Positions 50,059 to 58,571 of a stretch of DNA of 64,000 bases are shown piece by piece. The notes beneath the pieces were generated by a model. That model made no database searches and was not told the DNA's origin. It worked only from the letters and a program-made list of their open reading frames with translations. The position numbers and the translations under genes are program-made. This DNA comes from RYN-230 sp963723595 (GTDB lineage Bacteria; Actinomycetota; Actinomycetes; Streptosporangiales; Streptosporangiaceae): contig CAVRRQ010000010.1 in the NCBI GenBank assembly GCA_963723595.1, forward strand, positions 186,001 through 250,000. The letters are read 5' to 3'. Each line of letters begins with the position of its first letter. Position 1 is the first letter of the stretch.

Positions 50059-51165
50059 GTGGCGGACACGCCGGTCAGTATCAGGGAGGTCGCCGCCCTT
50101 GCCGGCGTCTCGCTCGGCACTGTCTCCAACGTGCTCAACCGCCCCGAGGTGGTGGCCGAGCCGACCCGCACCCGGGTCCAGGCCGCCATCAAGAAGCTGG
50201 GCTTCATCAGGAACGAGTCGGCCCGCCAGCTCCGGGCCGGCCGGAGCCGCACCATCGGGCTGGTCGTCCTCGATGTGGCCAACCCGTTCTTCACCGACGT
50301 CGCGCGGGGCGTGGAAGACGAGGCCAGCGAGGCCGGGCTGGCCGTGATCCTGTGCAACAGCGACGATCAGAAGGCGAAAGAATCCCGCTACCTCGAGGTG
50401 CTGGAAGAGCACCGGGTCCAGGGCATCCTCATCACCCCGGTGTCCGGGGCCGACAAGCGGCTGGCCAGCGTGCAGCGCCGCGGCACCCCGGTGGTGCTGG
50501 TGGACAGCCGGTCACCGTCGCGCGGGCAGTGCTCGGTGTCGGTGGACGATGTGCTCGGCGGCGACCTGGCCGTGTCCCACCTGCTGGAGGCCGGCCACGA
50601 GCAGATCGCGTTCGTCGGCGGCCCGATGAGCGTCCGGCAGGTCAGCGACCGCCGGGACGGAGCCGTCCGCGCCCTGGAGCGGGCCGGGCGCGGGGAGGCT
50701 GACCTGTTCGTGATCGAGACCCCGGCGCTGAACGTGACCGCGGGCCAGCGGGCGGGCGCCACGCTCGCCAGCCTGCCTGCCGGGACCCGGCCCACCGCCG
50801 TGTTCTGCGCGAACGACCTGCTCGCGCTGGGTGTGCTGCAGGAGATGACCACCCACCGGATCGCGGTGCCCGATGGCGTGGCGATCGTGGGCTATGACGA
50901 CGTCGACTTCGCGGCCGCGGCCGCCGTACCGCTGTCCTCAGTGCGCCAGCCCCGCCATCAGCTGGGCCGGGCCGCGGCCCAGCTGCTCATCGAGGAGGCG
51001 CTCGGCGATGGCACGCACCGGCACCGGCAGGTCGTGTTCGAGCCGGACCTGGTAGTCCGCGCGTCGAGTCACGGCCGGTCGCCGGCTGAAGCCAGCCCGC
51101 CAGGTGAAGCCAGCCCGCCGGCCGGACCCGGTAACCCGCCCGTGGCCAGTGAGGCGGCAAGCTGA
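50059..51165 (+). CDS. LacI-family regulator of the rhamnose locus
   Basis: A 368-residue regulator. VSIREVAALAGVSLGTVSNV with LNRPEVVAEPTR is the LacI helix-turn-helix and hinge, and ARQLRAGRSRTIGLVVLDVA, NPFFTDVARGVEDEASEAGL begin the sugar-binding domain. GTG 50059 follows CAGGAGGAGCC. It is divergent from the rhamnose transport/catabolism operon and directly upstream of lutABC, so it probably represses both until rhamnose or a product binds. The C-terminal 25 residues are a Pro/Ala/Glu repeat (PAEASP PGEASP) with no domain, similar in style to other repeat-tailed proteins of the locus. Confidence 0.88.
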   Translation: MADTPVSIREVAALAGVSLGTVSNVLNRPEVVAEPTRTRVQAAIKKLGFIRNESARQLRAGRSRTIGLVVLDVANPFFTDVARGVEDEASEAGLAVILCNSDDQKAKESRYLEVLEEHRVQGILITPVSGADKRLASVQRRGTPVVLVDSRSPSRGQCSVSVDDVLGGDLAVSHLLEAGHEQIAFVGGPMSVRQVSDRRDGAVRALERAGRGEADLFVIETPALNVTAGQRAGATLASLPAGTRPTAVFCANDLLALGVLQEMTTHRIAVPDGVAIVGYDDVDFAAAAAVPLSSVRQPRHQLGRAAAQLLIEEALGDGTHRHRQVVFEPDLVVRASSHGRSPAEASPPGEASPPAGPGNPPVASEAAS

Positions 51166-51169
51166 CTCC

Positions 51170-51970
51170 ATGCGTATTGCCCTGTTCGTGACGTGCCTGG
51201 CCGACACGCTGTTCCCCGAGGCGGGCCGGGCCACGGTCCGCCTGCTGGAGCGGCTCGGCCACCAGGTCGAGTTCCCGGCCGCGCAGACCTGCTGCGGCCA
51301 GATGCACGTCAACACCGGCTATCTCCGCGACGCGCTGCCCCTGGTCCGCCGCTACGTCGAGGTGTTCGAGGACTGCGAGGCGATCGTGGTCCCCTCCGGC
51401 TCATGCACCGGGTCGATCCGGCACCAGCACGCCATGGTGGCCCGGCGGTACGGGGACGAGGCGCTGGCCCGCCGCGCCGAGGCGGTGGCCGCGCGCACCT
51501 ACGAACTGTCCCAGCTGCTGGTCGACGTGCTCGGCGTCGAGGACGTCGGCGCCTACTACCCGCACCGGGTCACCTACCACCCGACCTGCCATTCACTGCG
51601 GCTGCTCCGGGTCGGTGACCGCCCGCTCCGGCTGCTGCGCCACGTGGCCGGGATCGACCTGGTCGAGCTGCCCGACGCGGACACATGCTGCGGCTTCGGC
51701 GGCACGTTCGCGGTCAAGAACGCGGACACCTCCACCGCCATGCTGGCCGACAAGATGCGCAGCGTCCTCGACACCCAGGCCGAGGTCTGCACGGCCGGGG
51801 ACAGCTCCTGCCTGATGCACATCGGCGGCGGCCTGTCCCGGCTGCGCGCCGGCACCCGGACCGTGCACCTCGCAGAGATCCTGGCCTCGGTGCCGCAAAC
51901 CCCGGTCCCGCAAACCACGGTGCCGCAGACGTCGGAGCCCCACACCGCGGACCAGGCGGGCGCCCGGTGA
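51170..51970 (+). CDS. lutA: Lactate utilisation protein A (Fe-S oxidoreductase subunit)
   Basis: A 266-residue CCG-domain protein: ALFVTCLADTLFPEAGRATV, PAAQTCCGQMHVNTGY and a second cysteine-rich repeat DADTCCGFGGTFAVKN, with THPTCHS-like VTYHPTCHSLRLLRVGDRP between. With LutB and LutC it forms the L-lactate dehydrogenase complex that feeds electrons to the quinone pool. ATG 51170 is four nt after the LacI stop. Its last residues are a five-residue repeat (VPQTP, VPQTT, VPQTS). The stop overlaps the GTG of lutB. Confidence 0.92.
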   Translation: MRIALFVTCLADTLFPEAGRATVRLLERLGHQVEFPAAQTCCGQMHVNTGYLRDALPLVRRYVEVFEDCEAIVVPSGSCTGSIRHQHAMVARRYGDEALARRAEAVAARTYELSQLLVDVLGVEDVGAYYPHRVTYHPTCHSLRLLRVGDRPLRLLRHVAGIDLVELPDADTCCGFGGTFAVKNADTSTAMLADKMRSVLDTQAEVCTAGDSSCLMHIGGGLSRLRAGTRTVHLAEILASVPQTPVPQTTVPQTSEPHTADQAGAR

Positions 51971-53487
51971 GCGCGCCCACCTTCCTCGGCCTGCCCACCG
52001 CGCCGCGCGGAGTGGGCCACCTGCGCGGCGACGAGCCGTTCCCGGCCGCGGCCCGCCGGGCGCTGGCCGACACCCAGCTGCGCCGCAACCTCGGCAAGGC
52101 CACCCGGACGATCCGCGCCAAGCGGGCCGCCGTGGTGGGGGAGCTGCCCGACTGGGAGGAACTGCGCGACGCCGGCCAGGCCATCAAGGCCGAGACCATG
52201 GCCCACCTGGACCGCTACCTGGAGCAGCTGGAGGAGCAGGTCACCGCCCGGGGCGGGGTGGTGCACTGGGCCCGCGACGCCAACGACGCCAACCGCATCG
52301 TGACCGGCCTGGTCCATGCGGCCGGCGCCACCGAGGCGGTCAAGGTCAAGTCGATCGTCACCGACGAGATCGGCCTCAACGACGCGCTGGCCGCCGCGGG
52401 CATCACCGCGCACGAGACCGACCTGGCCGAGCTGATCGTCCAGCTCGGCCACGACCGGCCGTCCCACATCCTGGTCCCGGCCATCCACCGGAACCGGGCC
52501 GAGATCCGGGACATCTTCCTGCGCGAGATGGGCGACGTGGATCCCGGGCTGACCGACTCGCCGGCCGCGCTTGCCGAGGCGGCCCGGCTGCACCTGCGCC
52601 GCCAGTTCCTGTCCGCGAAGGTCGGGATCAGCGGGGCCAACTTCGCGATCGCGGAGACCGGCACGCTGTGCGTGGTCGAGTCCGAGGGCAACGGCCGGAT
52701 GTGCCTGACCCTGCCGGACACGCTGATCACCGTGATGGGCATCGAGAAGATCCTGCCCAGCTGGGACGATCTCGGCGTGTTCATGCAGCTGCTGCCGCGG
52801 TCATCCACGGGGGAGCGGATGAACCCCTACACCTCGATGTGGACCGGGGTCACCCCCGGCGACGGCCCGCAGCAGTTCCACCTGGTCCTGCTGGACAATG
52901 GCCGCACCGCGGCGCTGGCCGACCAGACCGGGCGCCAGGCGCTGCACTGCATCCGGTGCTCGGCGTGCCTGAACGTCTGCCCGGTCTACGAGCGGGTCGG
53001 CGGGCACGCCTACGGCTCGGTGTACCCGGGCCCGATCGGCGCGGTGCTGTCCCCGATGCTGACCGGGGTGGAGGACAACGCGTCGCTGCCGTACGCCTCG
53101 TCGCTGTGCGGCGCGTGCTACGACGCCTGCCCGGTGAAGATCGACATCCCGTCGCTGCTGGTCCACCTGCGGGCCCGGCACGTCGAGGAAGTAGCTGAGA
53201 CGCACCGCGTGCCCAGCCCGGAGGCGGTGACCATGGCGGCGGCCGCGTGGGTGATGGCCAGGCCCGCGCGGTACGAGGCCGCGCAGCGGGGCGGCCGGGC
53301 CGGGCGCCTGCTAGGCCGGGGCGGGCGGATCCGGCGGCTCCCCCCGCCCTTGTCGGCCTGGACCTCGGCCCGCGACGCGCCTGCGCCGCCCGCCCAGACG
53401 TTCCGCCAGTGGTGGAGGGCCGAGCACGGAGACACCGGCAGCGGGAACACCGGACGCGGAAAGACTGGGCACGGGGAGACCCGGTGA
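51967..53487 (+). CDS. lutB: Lactate utilisation protein B (Fe-S and LUD domains)
   Basis: A 506-residue protein. The N-terminal LUD domain (ARDANDANRIVTGLVHAAGA, KSIVTDEIGLNDALAAAGI, NFAIAETGTLCVVESEGNGR) is followed by two [4Fe-4S] motifs (HCIRCSACLNVCPVY and SLCGACYDACPVKI) and a C-terminal helical tail. It carries electrons in lactate oxidation. GTG 51967 overlaps the lutA stop (GTGA). The last 19 residues are a five-residue repeat from 15-bp DNA units (HGDTG, SGNTG, RGKTG, HGETR), an unusual ending for the family. Confidence 0.93.
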   Translation: MSAPTFLGLPTAPRGVGHLRGDEPFPAAARRALADTQLRRNLGKATRTIRAKRAAVVGELPDWEELRDAGQAIKAETMAHLDRYLEQLEEQVTARGGVVHWARDANDANRIVTGLVHAAGATEAVKVKSIVTDEIGLNDALAAAGITAHETDLAELIVQLGHDRPSHILVPAIHRNRAEIRDIFLREMGDVDPGLTDSPAALAEAARLHLRRQFLSAKVGISGANFAIAETGTLCVVESEGNGRMCLTLPDTLITVMGIEKILPSWDDLGVFMQLLPRSSTGERMNPYTSMWTGVTPGDGPQQFHLVLLDNGRTAALADQTGRQALHCIRCSACLNVCPVYERVGGHAYGSVYPGPIGAVLSPMLTGVEDNASLPYASSLCGACYDACPVKIDIPSLLVHLRARHVEEVAETHRVPSPEAVTMAAAAWVMARPARYEAAQRGGRAGRLLGRGGRIRRLPPPLSAWTSARDAPAPPAQTFRQWWRAEHGDTGSGNTGRGKTGHGETR

Positions 53488-54176
53488 CCGCCCGGGACGA
53501 GGTGCTCGGCCGGGTCCGTACCGCGCTGGCCGGCGACCCGCCCGCCAGCAGCGTGCCCCCCGCCGGTGACGCCACGGCGCCGGGGTACCGGACCCGCGGT
53601 GAGCTCGACCCGCCCGCGCTGCTCGATCTGCTGGCCAGGCGCCTCATCGACTACCGCAGCCACGTGCGGCGCACTGCCCCGGACCAGTTGCTGGACACCG
53701 TCCGCGCGGCGCTGGCCGGCCGCGGCGCCCGCCGGGTGGTCCTGCCGCCCGGCCTGGACCTGCCCGGGCTCGGTCAGCCCGCCCCCGGCCAGGCGGCCAC
53801 TCTCGACGGTGTGGAGCTGATCACCGACGGCGGCCTCTCCGCCCCGGAACTCGACCAGATGGACGGCGTTATCACCCGCGCGGCGGTCGCCGTCGCGGAG
53901 ACCGGCACTATCGTCCTGGACGCCGGCCCGGGCCAGGGCCGCCGCGCGCTCAGCCTCATCCCCGACTATCACCTGTGCCTGATCGAGGCCGCCCAGGTGG
54001 TCGCGCTCGTCCCCGAGGCCGTGGCCCGGCTGCGCCCGGACCGCCCGCTGACCTGGATCAGCGGCCCGTCCGCCACCAGCGACATCGAGCTCGACCGCGT
54101 CGAAGGCGTGCACGGCCCCCGCACCCTCGAAGTCATCCTGATCGAGAGCGGAACCGGCTCTACGCTCCCAGCGTGA
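53484..54176 (+). CDS. lutC: Lactate utilisation protein C (LUD domain)
   Basis: A 230-residue LUD-domain protein: LIDYRSHVRRTAPDQLLDTV, DQMDGVITRAAVAVAETGTI, VLDAGPGQGRRALSLIPDYH, PLTWISGPSATSDIELDRVE, VHGPRTLEVILIESGTGS. GTG 53484 overlaps the lutB stop (GTGA), so all three lut genes are translationally coupled. In this locus lactate would come from the lactaldehyde dehydrogenase half of the aldolase fusion, making LutABC the last step of the rhamnose pathway. Confidence 0.92.
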   Translation: MTARDEVLGRVRTALAGDPPASSVPPAGDATAPGYRTRGELDPPALLDLLARRLIDYRSHVRRTAPDQLLDTVRAALAGRGARRVVLPPGLDLPGLGQPAPGQAATLDGVELITDGGLSAPELDQMDGVITRAAVAVAETGTIVLDAGPGQGRRALSLIPDYHLCLIEAAQVVALVPEAVARLRPDRPLTWISGPSATSDIELDRVEGVHGPRTLEVILIESGTGSTLPA

Positions 54177-54248
54177 CAGAGCTCATCGACTGGGATGGAC
54201 CGGGGAGCTGCGCGGCAACCTCCAGGCCTGGAACAACGACTCCGCAGG
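54173..54248 (+). other. Coupled start with a short fragment after lutC
   Basis: GTG 54173 overlaps the lutC stop (GTGA) and begins VTELIDWDG, but no long frame follows before the convergent gene. A frame change near 54195 would extend it only to about 54270. It may be a truncated gene start or chance. A G+C-rich inverted pair near 54247-54272 could terminate transcription. Confidence 0.35.
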
Positions 54249-55091
54249 TCAGGGCCGGACCGGCTGGTCCAGGCCTTGCTCGCTCCGCGGCACGAACCAG
54301 GTCTGGAAGCTGGCGCCCCCGCTGGACAGACTGGTCGGGACTGCGACCCAGTCGCTGCCGGACTGCTGCCCGGTGTTCGCCAGCAGCTTGTGATGCACCC
54401 ACCACGACGACAGCGTCGCGGTGTGGCCGCTGGAGCTGGTCAGCTGCACGCCGGTGTAGACGGCGATCTTCGCCGGATTGGCGGGGGGTTTATACGAGGA
54501 CGGAGCGGTCCAGGGGTCGGGGCCGAACTCCGTGCCGATCCTGGCCTGGGTGAACGATTCACCTGGCCCGGTCGTGTAGCCCGCCACGAGGCCCCAATCC
54601 GGATAGGTCCTGTCAATCGCCGAGAAGTTAAGCAAGCCGGCCTTCGGGTCATACGTCACGGTGAATAGCACCGTGTCGCCCGCGGCGAAGGTGCCGATGG
54701 CGGGCAGGCAGTTGTCGTCCTCGTCGCACCATGATGCGGCGGGGTCCGACGCCACGAGCTGGTGGCTGCTGGCGTCGAAGATCTTCACGTACGGGACGTA
54801 ATCCGAGCCTGACGTGCTGGCCGTGGCGCCGAGGACCGCCACCAGGCCCGACGACCAGAGCTGGACGCTGTCGCCGAAGCTGGCGACCTCACCGGCGTAC
54901 TGCGCGGGGTTACGAAGGAAAACCGAGGCGGTGACGCTCCTGAACTGCGCCCCGGTGGCGGTGTACCCCGCCTGCTCAGGGCTGATCTCCGTTGTGCCGG
55001 TGCTGGCACTCGCGGGCACCGCCAGGGTAAGGACCGCGGCGGCCGTCCCGAGCGCCGACGCTGTGCGCCAGCCGAAGCTCCTGGCAAACAT
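54249..55091 (-). CDS. Secreted protein of unknown function
   Basis: A 280-residue exported protein. MFARSFGWRTASALGTAAAV with the following hydrophobic stretch and cleavage after ASAS is a signal peptide. The mature part (ISPEQAGYTATGAQFRSVTA, YVPYVKIFDASSHQLVASDP, TVLFTVTYDPKAGLLNFSAI, IAVYTGVQLTSSSGHTATLS) is rich in beta strands and short of charged residues, as in lectin-like or concanavalin-fold secreted proteins, but I cannot name a domain. Two Cys (SWCDEDDNCLP) could form a disulfide. It is convergent with lutC and divergent from the methyltransferase. Confidence 0.72.
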   Translation of the reverse strand: MFARSFGWRTASALGTAAAVLTLAVPASASTGTTEISPEQAGYTATGAQFRSVTASVFLRNPAQYAGEVASFGDSVQLWSSGLVAVLGATASTSGSDYVPYVKIFDASSHQLVASDPAASWCDEDDNCLPAIGTFAAGDTVLFTVTYDPKAGLLNFSAIDRTYPDWGLVAGYTTGPGESFTQARIGTEFGPDPWTAPSSYKPPANPAKIAVYTGVQLTSSSGHTATLSSWWVHHKLLANTGQQSGSDWVAVPTSLSSGGASFQTWFVPRSEQGLDQPVRP

Positions 55092-55210
55092 CGATCAAGC
55101 CTCCACCGAGCGGGCGGGAACTTCCGGCCAGGAAACCCCGCAAAGGTCGGTATTAAAGGCTACTGGCCAGGAGCTGGGTGGTCACGGGCGCATGCGGCGA
55201 TACTGAGGGC

Positions 55211-55969
55211 GTGGAAGGTACGCGATCAGCTCTGGCGCAGTACTTCAACGACTGGTATGCCGATATGGCGGCATCATCGGTCAAAGATGAGATCCATCAA
55301 CGTCACCTGGGCCTGCCTGCCGGCCTGCTGTCCAACAGCGCGCTCACCTGGCAGGGGATAGCCGAGGCCACCGAAGCGCTGCACTTGTCTCCCGGCGCCA
55401 CCCTGCTGGATCTCGCCTGCGGCCGCGGATGCTACGGCCTTGAGATCGCGGGCCGCACCGATGCCCGGCTAGTCGGAGTCGACTTCTCCGCCGAAGCGAT
55501 ACAGCAGGCCCGCCGGCAGGCGCGGCGACTCGGCCGGACAGCGGCGTTCCACGTCGGGGACCTCGCCGCGCCCGGCCTCGGCGCCGGCGCGGCTGGCGCG
55601 GTGCTGTGTGTGGATGCCATCCAGTTCGCTCCGCGTCCGGACGCCGCCTACCGCGAACTGCGCCGGGTCCTGGTGCCTGGCGGACGGGTGGTGCTGACCT
55701 GCTGGGAACCCGTGAACCCAGACGACGAACGAGTGCTTGACCGCCTGCGCCGGGTCAACCTCCGTGCCGGGCTGGCCGCGGCAGGCTTTAGCGACATCGA
55801 GGTCGGCGAACGGCCCAGCTGGCGGGCGGCCGAGCGATCCATGTGGGAAGAAGCCGCCGCCCTGGACCCCGGCGATGACCCTTCATTGCAGTCCTTTCAC
55901 AAAGAAGCCGTGCGCTCCCTGGACACCTTCACCCTGCTGCGCCGGGTCATGGCCACCGCGACCGCCTGA
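55211..55969 (+). CDS. SAM-dependent methyltransferase
   Basis: A 252-residue class I methyltransferase. Motif I is ATLLDLACGRGCYGLEIAGR; LVGVDFSAEAIQQARRQAR, AFHVGDLAAPGLG and AVLCVDAIQFAPRPDAAYRE follow in order, with VLVPGGRVVLTCWEPVNP as the later strand. The substrate is unknown. GTG 55211 is favoured: GATACT (55198-55203) is 7 nt upstream, giving a leaderless message, while the ATG-like start at 55178 has no ribosome site. Divergent from the secreted protein. Confidence 0.83.
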   Translation: MEGTRSALAQYFNDWYADMAASSVKDEIHQRHLGLPAGLLSNSALTWQGIAEATEALHLSPGATLLDLACGRGCYGLEIAGRTDARLVGVDFSAEAIQQARRQARRLGRTAAFHVGDLAAPGLGAGAAGAVLCVDAIQFAPRPDAAYRELRRVLVPGGRVVLTCWEPVNPDDERVLDRLRRVNLRAGLAAAGFSDIEVGERPSWRAAERSMWEEAAALDPGDDPSLQSFHKEAVRSLDTFTLLRRVMATATA

Positions 55970-56042
55970 CCGGCATGCCCACGAGGGCCGCGGTCGCCTT
56001 CCCCGGCCCCATCCCCTCCAGTCACACTGGCCCCGCCAGTCC

Positions 56043-56112
56043 ACGTTTCACGCGCAGCGTGCGCCGAACCGGGCGAAAAGCCCCTGAAAAGTGCACGAGT
56101 CGCGTGAAACGT
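56043..56112. repeat. Long-range perfect inverted repeat
   Basis: ACGTTTCACGCG (56043-56054) and CGCGTGAAACGT (56101-56112) are perfect 12-bp complements 46 bp apart. It could be a hairpin in RNA, a terminator for the methyltransferase, or paired binding sites; each arm contains GTTTCAC. Confidence 0.6.
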
Positions 56113-56184
56113 CAAAGGTCGGCCATGAATCAATGTGACTCATGGGGCTGGTAGTGCTACTGGAACTGGGGGGGAGCGGCCGAC

Positions 56185-56345
56185 TCGGGAGCCCGCCCCG
56201 CCGGGGGCGGCCCCCGGCGGGCCCCGTCCGCCCCCGGCGGGCCCCGTCCGCCCCGGCGGCCCCGCCGCCGGGCCCCGTCCGCCCCCGCCGGGCCCCGTCC
56301 GCCCCCGCCGGGGCCCGACCCGCCCCGCCGGGGCCCGGATTCCGG
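56185..56345. repeat. G+C-rich tandem repeats before the amidohydrolase
   Basis: About six imperfect copies of a roughly 20-bp unit (CGGGCCCCGTCCGCCCCCGC) occur in tandem. One strand is nearly all C. It is not CRISPR-like: no unique spacers. Confidence 0.7.
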
Positions 56346-56365
56346 CGGGGCTACAGTCAGGTCTC

Positions 56366-57430
56366 ATGACGCCCTGGCGGGTCCGCATGATCCTGCTCCC
56401 GGATGGGGACGGGGTGGAGGCGGGAATCACCGACTGGGGCCGGTGGACCTGGCAGCCTGCGGAGAGGGCGGAACTGCTGCCCGGGCGGTTCATCCTTCCC
56501 GGCCTGGTGGACGCGCACTGTCATCTCAGTGTGGGGCGGGCAGACGGTGGCGAGCCGTTCGCACTGGATTCGGACGTCATGCGCGCCAACCTCCGGAAAG
56601 CTCACGCGGCGGGCGTCACCGTGATCCGCGACACCGGCAGCCCGGGCAGCGTCACGCTGGAGCTCCTCGGCTCCGCCGAGGGTGCGGGGCTCCAGGCGTG
56701 CGGGCGGTTCCTCGCCCCCGCAGGCAGGTACTTCCCTGCCCTGCATGAGCCGGTCCCTCCGCAGCAGCTGGTGGCCGCGGCCCTGGAGGAGGTCAGGGCT
56801 GGGGCGACCTGGATCAAGCTGATCGCGGACTTCCCGGTGCTGAGCCCGGGCGAGCCGCCGTCGGACCCGTCACCGACCTACCCGCTCGCCGACATCCAGC
56901 GTGTGGTTGAGGCGGTTCACGACGCTGGCGCCCGCGTCGCAGCGCATTCGACCACGCGGTACGTGAAGGAGCTGATCGGCGCGGGGATCGATTCCGTTGA
57001 GCACGGCACCGCCCTCGATGAACACGACATCGCGTCGCTGGCCGCGCGGGGCGGGGCGTGGACCCCCACCTTGTGCGCGGTCGTCGGCACTCGCCCAGGT
57101 GACGCGCCGTCGAAACAACGCCTGGACCTCAAAGAGCGGCTACGTTACCTGCTCCCGCAGGCTGATGATCATGGCTTGACCATCATGACCGGAACCGACG
57201 TCGCTGGGAGCATCCCCCAGGAGGTCGGGCTCCTGGCGGAACTCGGGCTGGCACCACGCGCGGCCCTCGCGGCGGCCAGCACCGCCGCCCGCCGGTTCCT
57301 GGGGTTCGGCGAGCTTCCCCAGCAGGGCGAACCCGCCGATCTGGTCACCTACGAGAGCGATCCTCGTGATGACCCGGCGGTCCTGGGCCAGCCAGCGGCC
57401 GTTTTCGTCCGCGGAACGCGCATCAGGTAA
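56366..57430 (+). CDS. Amidohydrolase (imidazolonepropionase/prolidase-like)
   Basis: A 354-residue member of the amidohydrolase superfamily: LPGRFILPGLVDAHCHLSVG (metal HxH), TVIRDTGSPGSVTLELLG, TWIKLIADFPVL with the carboxylatable Lys, VAAHSTTRYVKELI and DSVEHGTAL with metal His residues, and IMTGTDVAGS with the final Asp. It hydrolyses an amide or cyclic imide of unknown identity. ATG 56366 is 8 nt after TACAGT, so the message is probably leaderless. It is upstream of a zinc alcohol dehydrogenase on the same strand. Confidence 0.87.
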   Translation: MTPWRVRMILLPDGDGVEAGITDWGRWTWQPAERAELLPGRFILPGLVDAHCHLSVGRADGGEPFALDSDVMRANLRKAHAAGVTVIRDTGSPGSVTLELLGSAEGAGLQACGRFLAPAGRYFPALHEPVPPQQLVAAALEEVRAGATWIKLIADFPVLSPGEPPSDPSPTYPLADIQRVVEAVHDAGARVAAHSTTRYVKELIGAGIDSVEHGTALDEHDIASLAARGGAWTPTLCAVVGTRPGDAPSKQRLDLKERLRYLLPQADDHGLTIMTGTDVAGSIPQEVGLLAELGLAPRAALAAASTAARRFLGFGELPQQGEPADLVTYESDPRDDPAVLGQPAAVFVRGTRIR

Positions 57431-57488
57431 CCGGGGAGGCGTTCACCTCCGCACCATCGTGATAACAGCAAGAGGCGGAGGAGACATT

Positions 57489-58571
57489 ATGCGGGCGGTG
57501 GTGTACCGGGACTACGGCGTCATGCCGGAGGTGGCTGACGCCGCCGAGCCGGCCTGCCCCGAGGACGGCGCCGTGGTCAGCGTCGGCGCGACCGGAGTGT
57601 GCCGGTCGGACTGGCACGCCTGGAAGGGGCACGACACGGTCCGGCTCCCGCACATTCCCGGGCACGAACTGGCCGGGGTCATCGTCCAGGTCGGCCCGGC
57701 GGTGACCCGCTGGCGGCCCGGCGACCGGGTCACGGTGCCGTTCGCCTGCGGCTGCGGCCGGTGTGAATACTGCCGGGCGGGCGAGGCGCAGGTCTGCCCG
57801 GACCAGACCCAGCCGGGGTTCACCGGCCCCGGGTCGTTCGCCGAGCGGGTCGCCATCCACGCCGCGGACACGAACCTGGTGGGCCTGCCGGACGCGGTGG
57901 ACGCCGTGACCGCCGCCAGCCTGGGCTGCCGGTTCGCCACCGCCTACCGGGCGCTGACCGGGCACGCCCGGCTGCGGCCGGGGGAGTGGCTCGCGGTGCA
58001 CGGCTGCGGCGGGGTCGGCCTGTCGGCCGTGCACATCGGCGCGGCCCTCGGCGCGCGGGTGATCGCGGTGGACGTGGCCGGGGCGGCTCTCGACCGCGCC
58101 CGCGACCTCGGCGCCGAGCACGCAATTCTTTCCGCAACGAACACCGATCCGGCCCTGGTCATCCACGACCTGACGGGCGGTGGGGCGCAGGTGTCCGTGG
58201 ACGCGCTCGGCTCGGCCGGGACCCTGGCCAGCTCGGTCCGGAGCCTGCGGCGCCGCGGGCGGCACGTCCAGGTCGGCCTGCTCCTCGGGGCCGAGGCCGC
58301 ACCGCCGGTGCCGATGGACTTGGTCATCGCCCGGGAGCTGGAAGTCTACGGCTCGCACGGCATGGCGGCCGGGGACTACCCGCCCATGCTGGCGCAGGTC
58401 GCCGACGGCACGCTCCGCCCCGGGCTGCTGGTGGGCGAGGTCATCGGGCTGGAACAGGCCGGTGCCGCCCTGGCCGCCATGGACGGACCGCCGACGACTG
58501 CGGGGATGACCGTGGTCATCCCCGCAGCGGACGGCCCAGGCGCGGCCAGGTCAGGTCACCCGGCCGTGTGA
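57489..58571 (+). CDS. Zinc-dependent alcohol dehydrogenase (MDR family)
   Basis: A 360-residue medium-chain dehydrogenase. Catalytic zinc site: GATGVCRSDWHAWKGHD and PHIPGHELAGVIVQVG; structural zinc: ACGCGRCEYCRAGEAQVCPD (four Cys); cofactor loop: VHGCGGVGLSAVHIGAALGA. It oxidises an alcohol with NAD(P). ATG 57489 follows GCGGAGGAG. It is 58 bp after the amidohydrolase and could be cotranscribed with it. The final 20 residues are Pro/Ala-rich and overlap the convergent membrane-protein gene end. Confidence 0.89.
   Translation: MRAVVYRDYGVMPEVADAAEPACPEDGAVVSVGATGVCRSDWHAWKGHDTVRLPHIPGHELAGVIVQVGPAVTRWRPGDRVTVPFACGCGRCEYCRAGEAQVCPDQTQPGFTGPGSFAERVAIHAADTNLVGLPDAVDAVTAASLGCRFATAYRALTGHARLRPGEWLAVHGCGGVGLSAVHIGAALGARVIAVDVAGAALDRARDLGAEHAILSATNTDPALVIHDLTGGGAQVSVDALGSAGTLASSVRSLRRRGRHVQVGLLLGAEAAPPVPMDLVIARELEVYGSHGMAAGDYPPMLAQVADGTLRPGLLVGEVIGLEQAGAALAAMDGPPTTAGMTVVIPAADGPGAARSGHPAV

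Larger units (their letters stand above)
55970..56365. other. 396-bp intergenic region with inverted and tandem repeats
   Basis: No gene is seen. It contains a long-range inverted repeat and a block of G+C-rich tandem repeats (listed separately), then TACAGT (56352-56357), a -10 box 8 nt before the amidohydrolase ATG. Confidence 0.5.

Noticed and set aside
56185..56345. Possible CRISPR array
   Set aside because: The copies are contiguous, imperfect and have no unique spacers; there are no cas genes.
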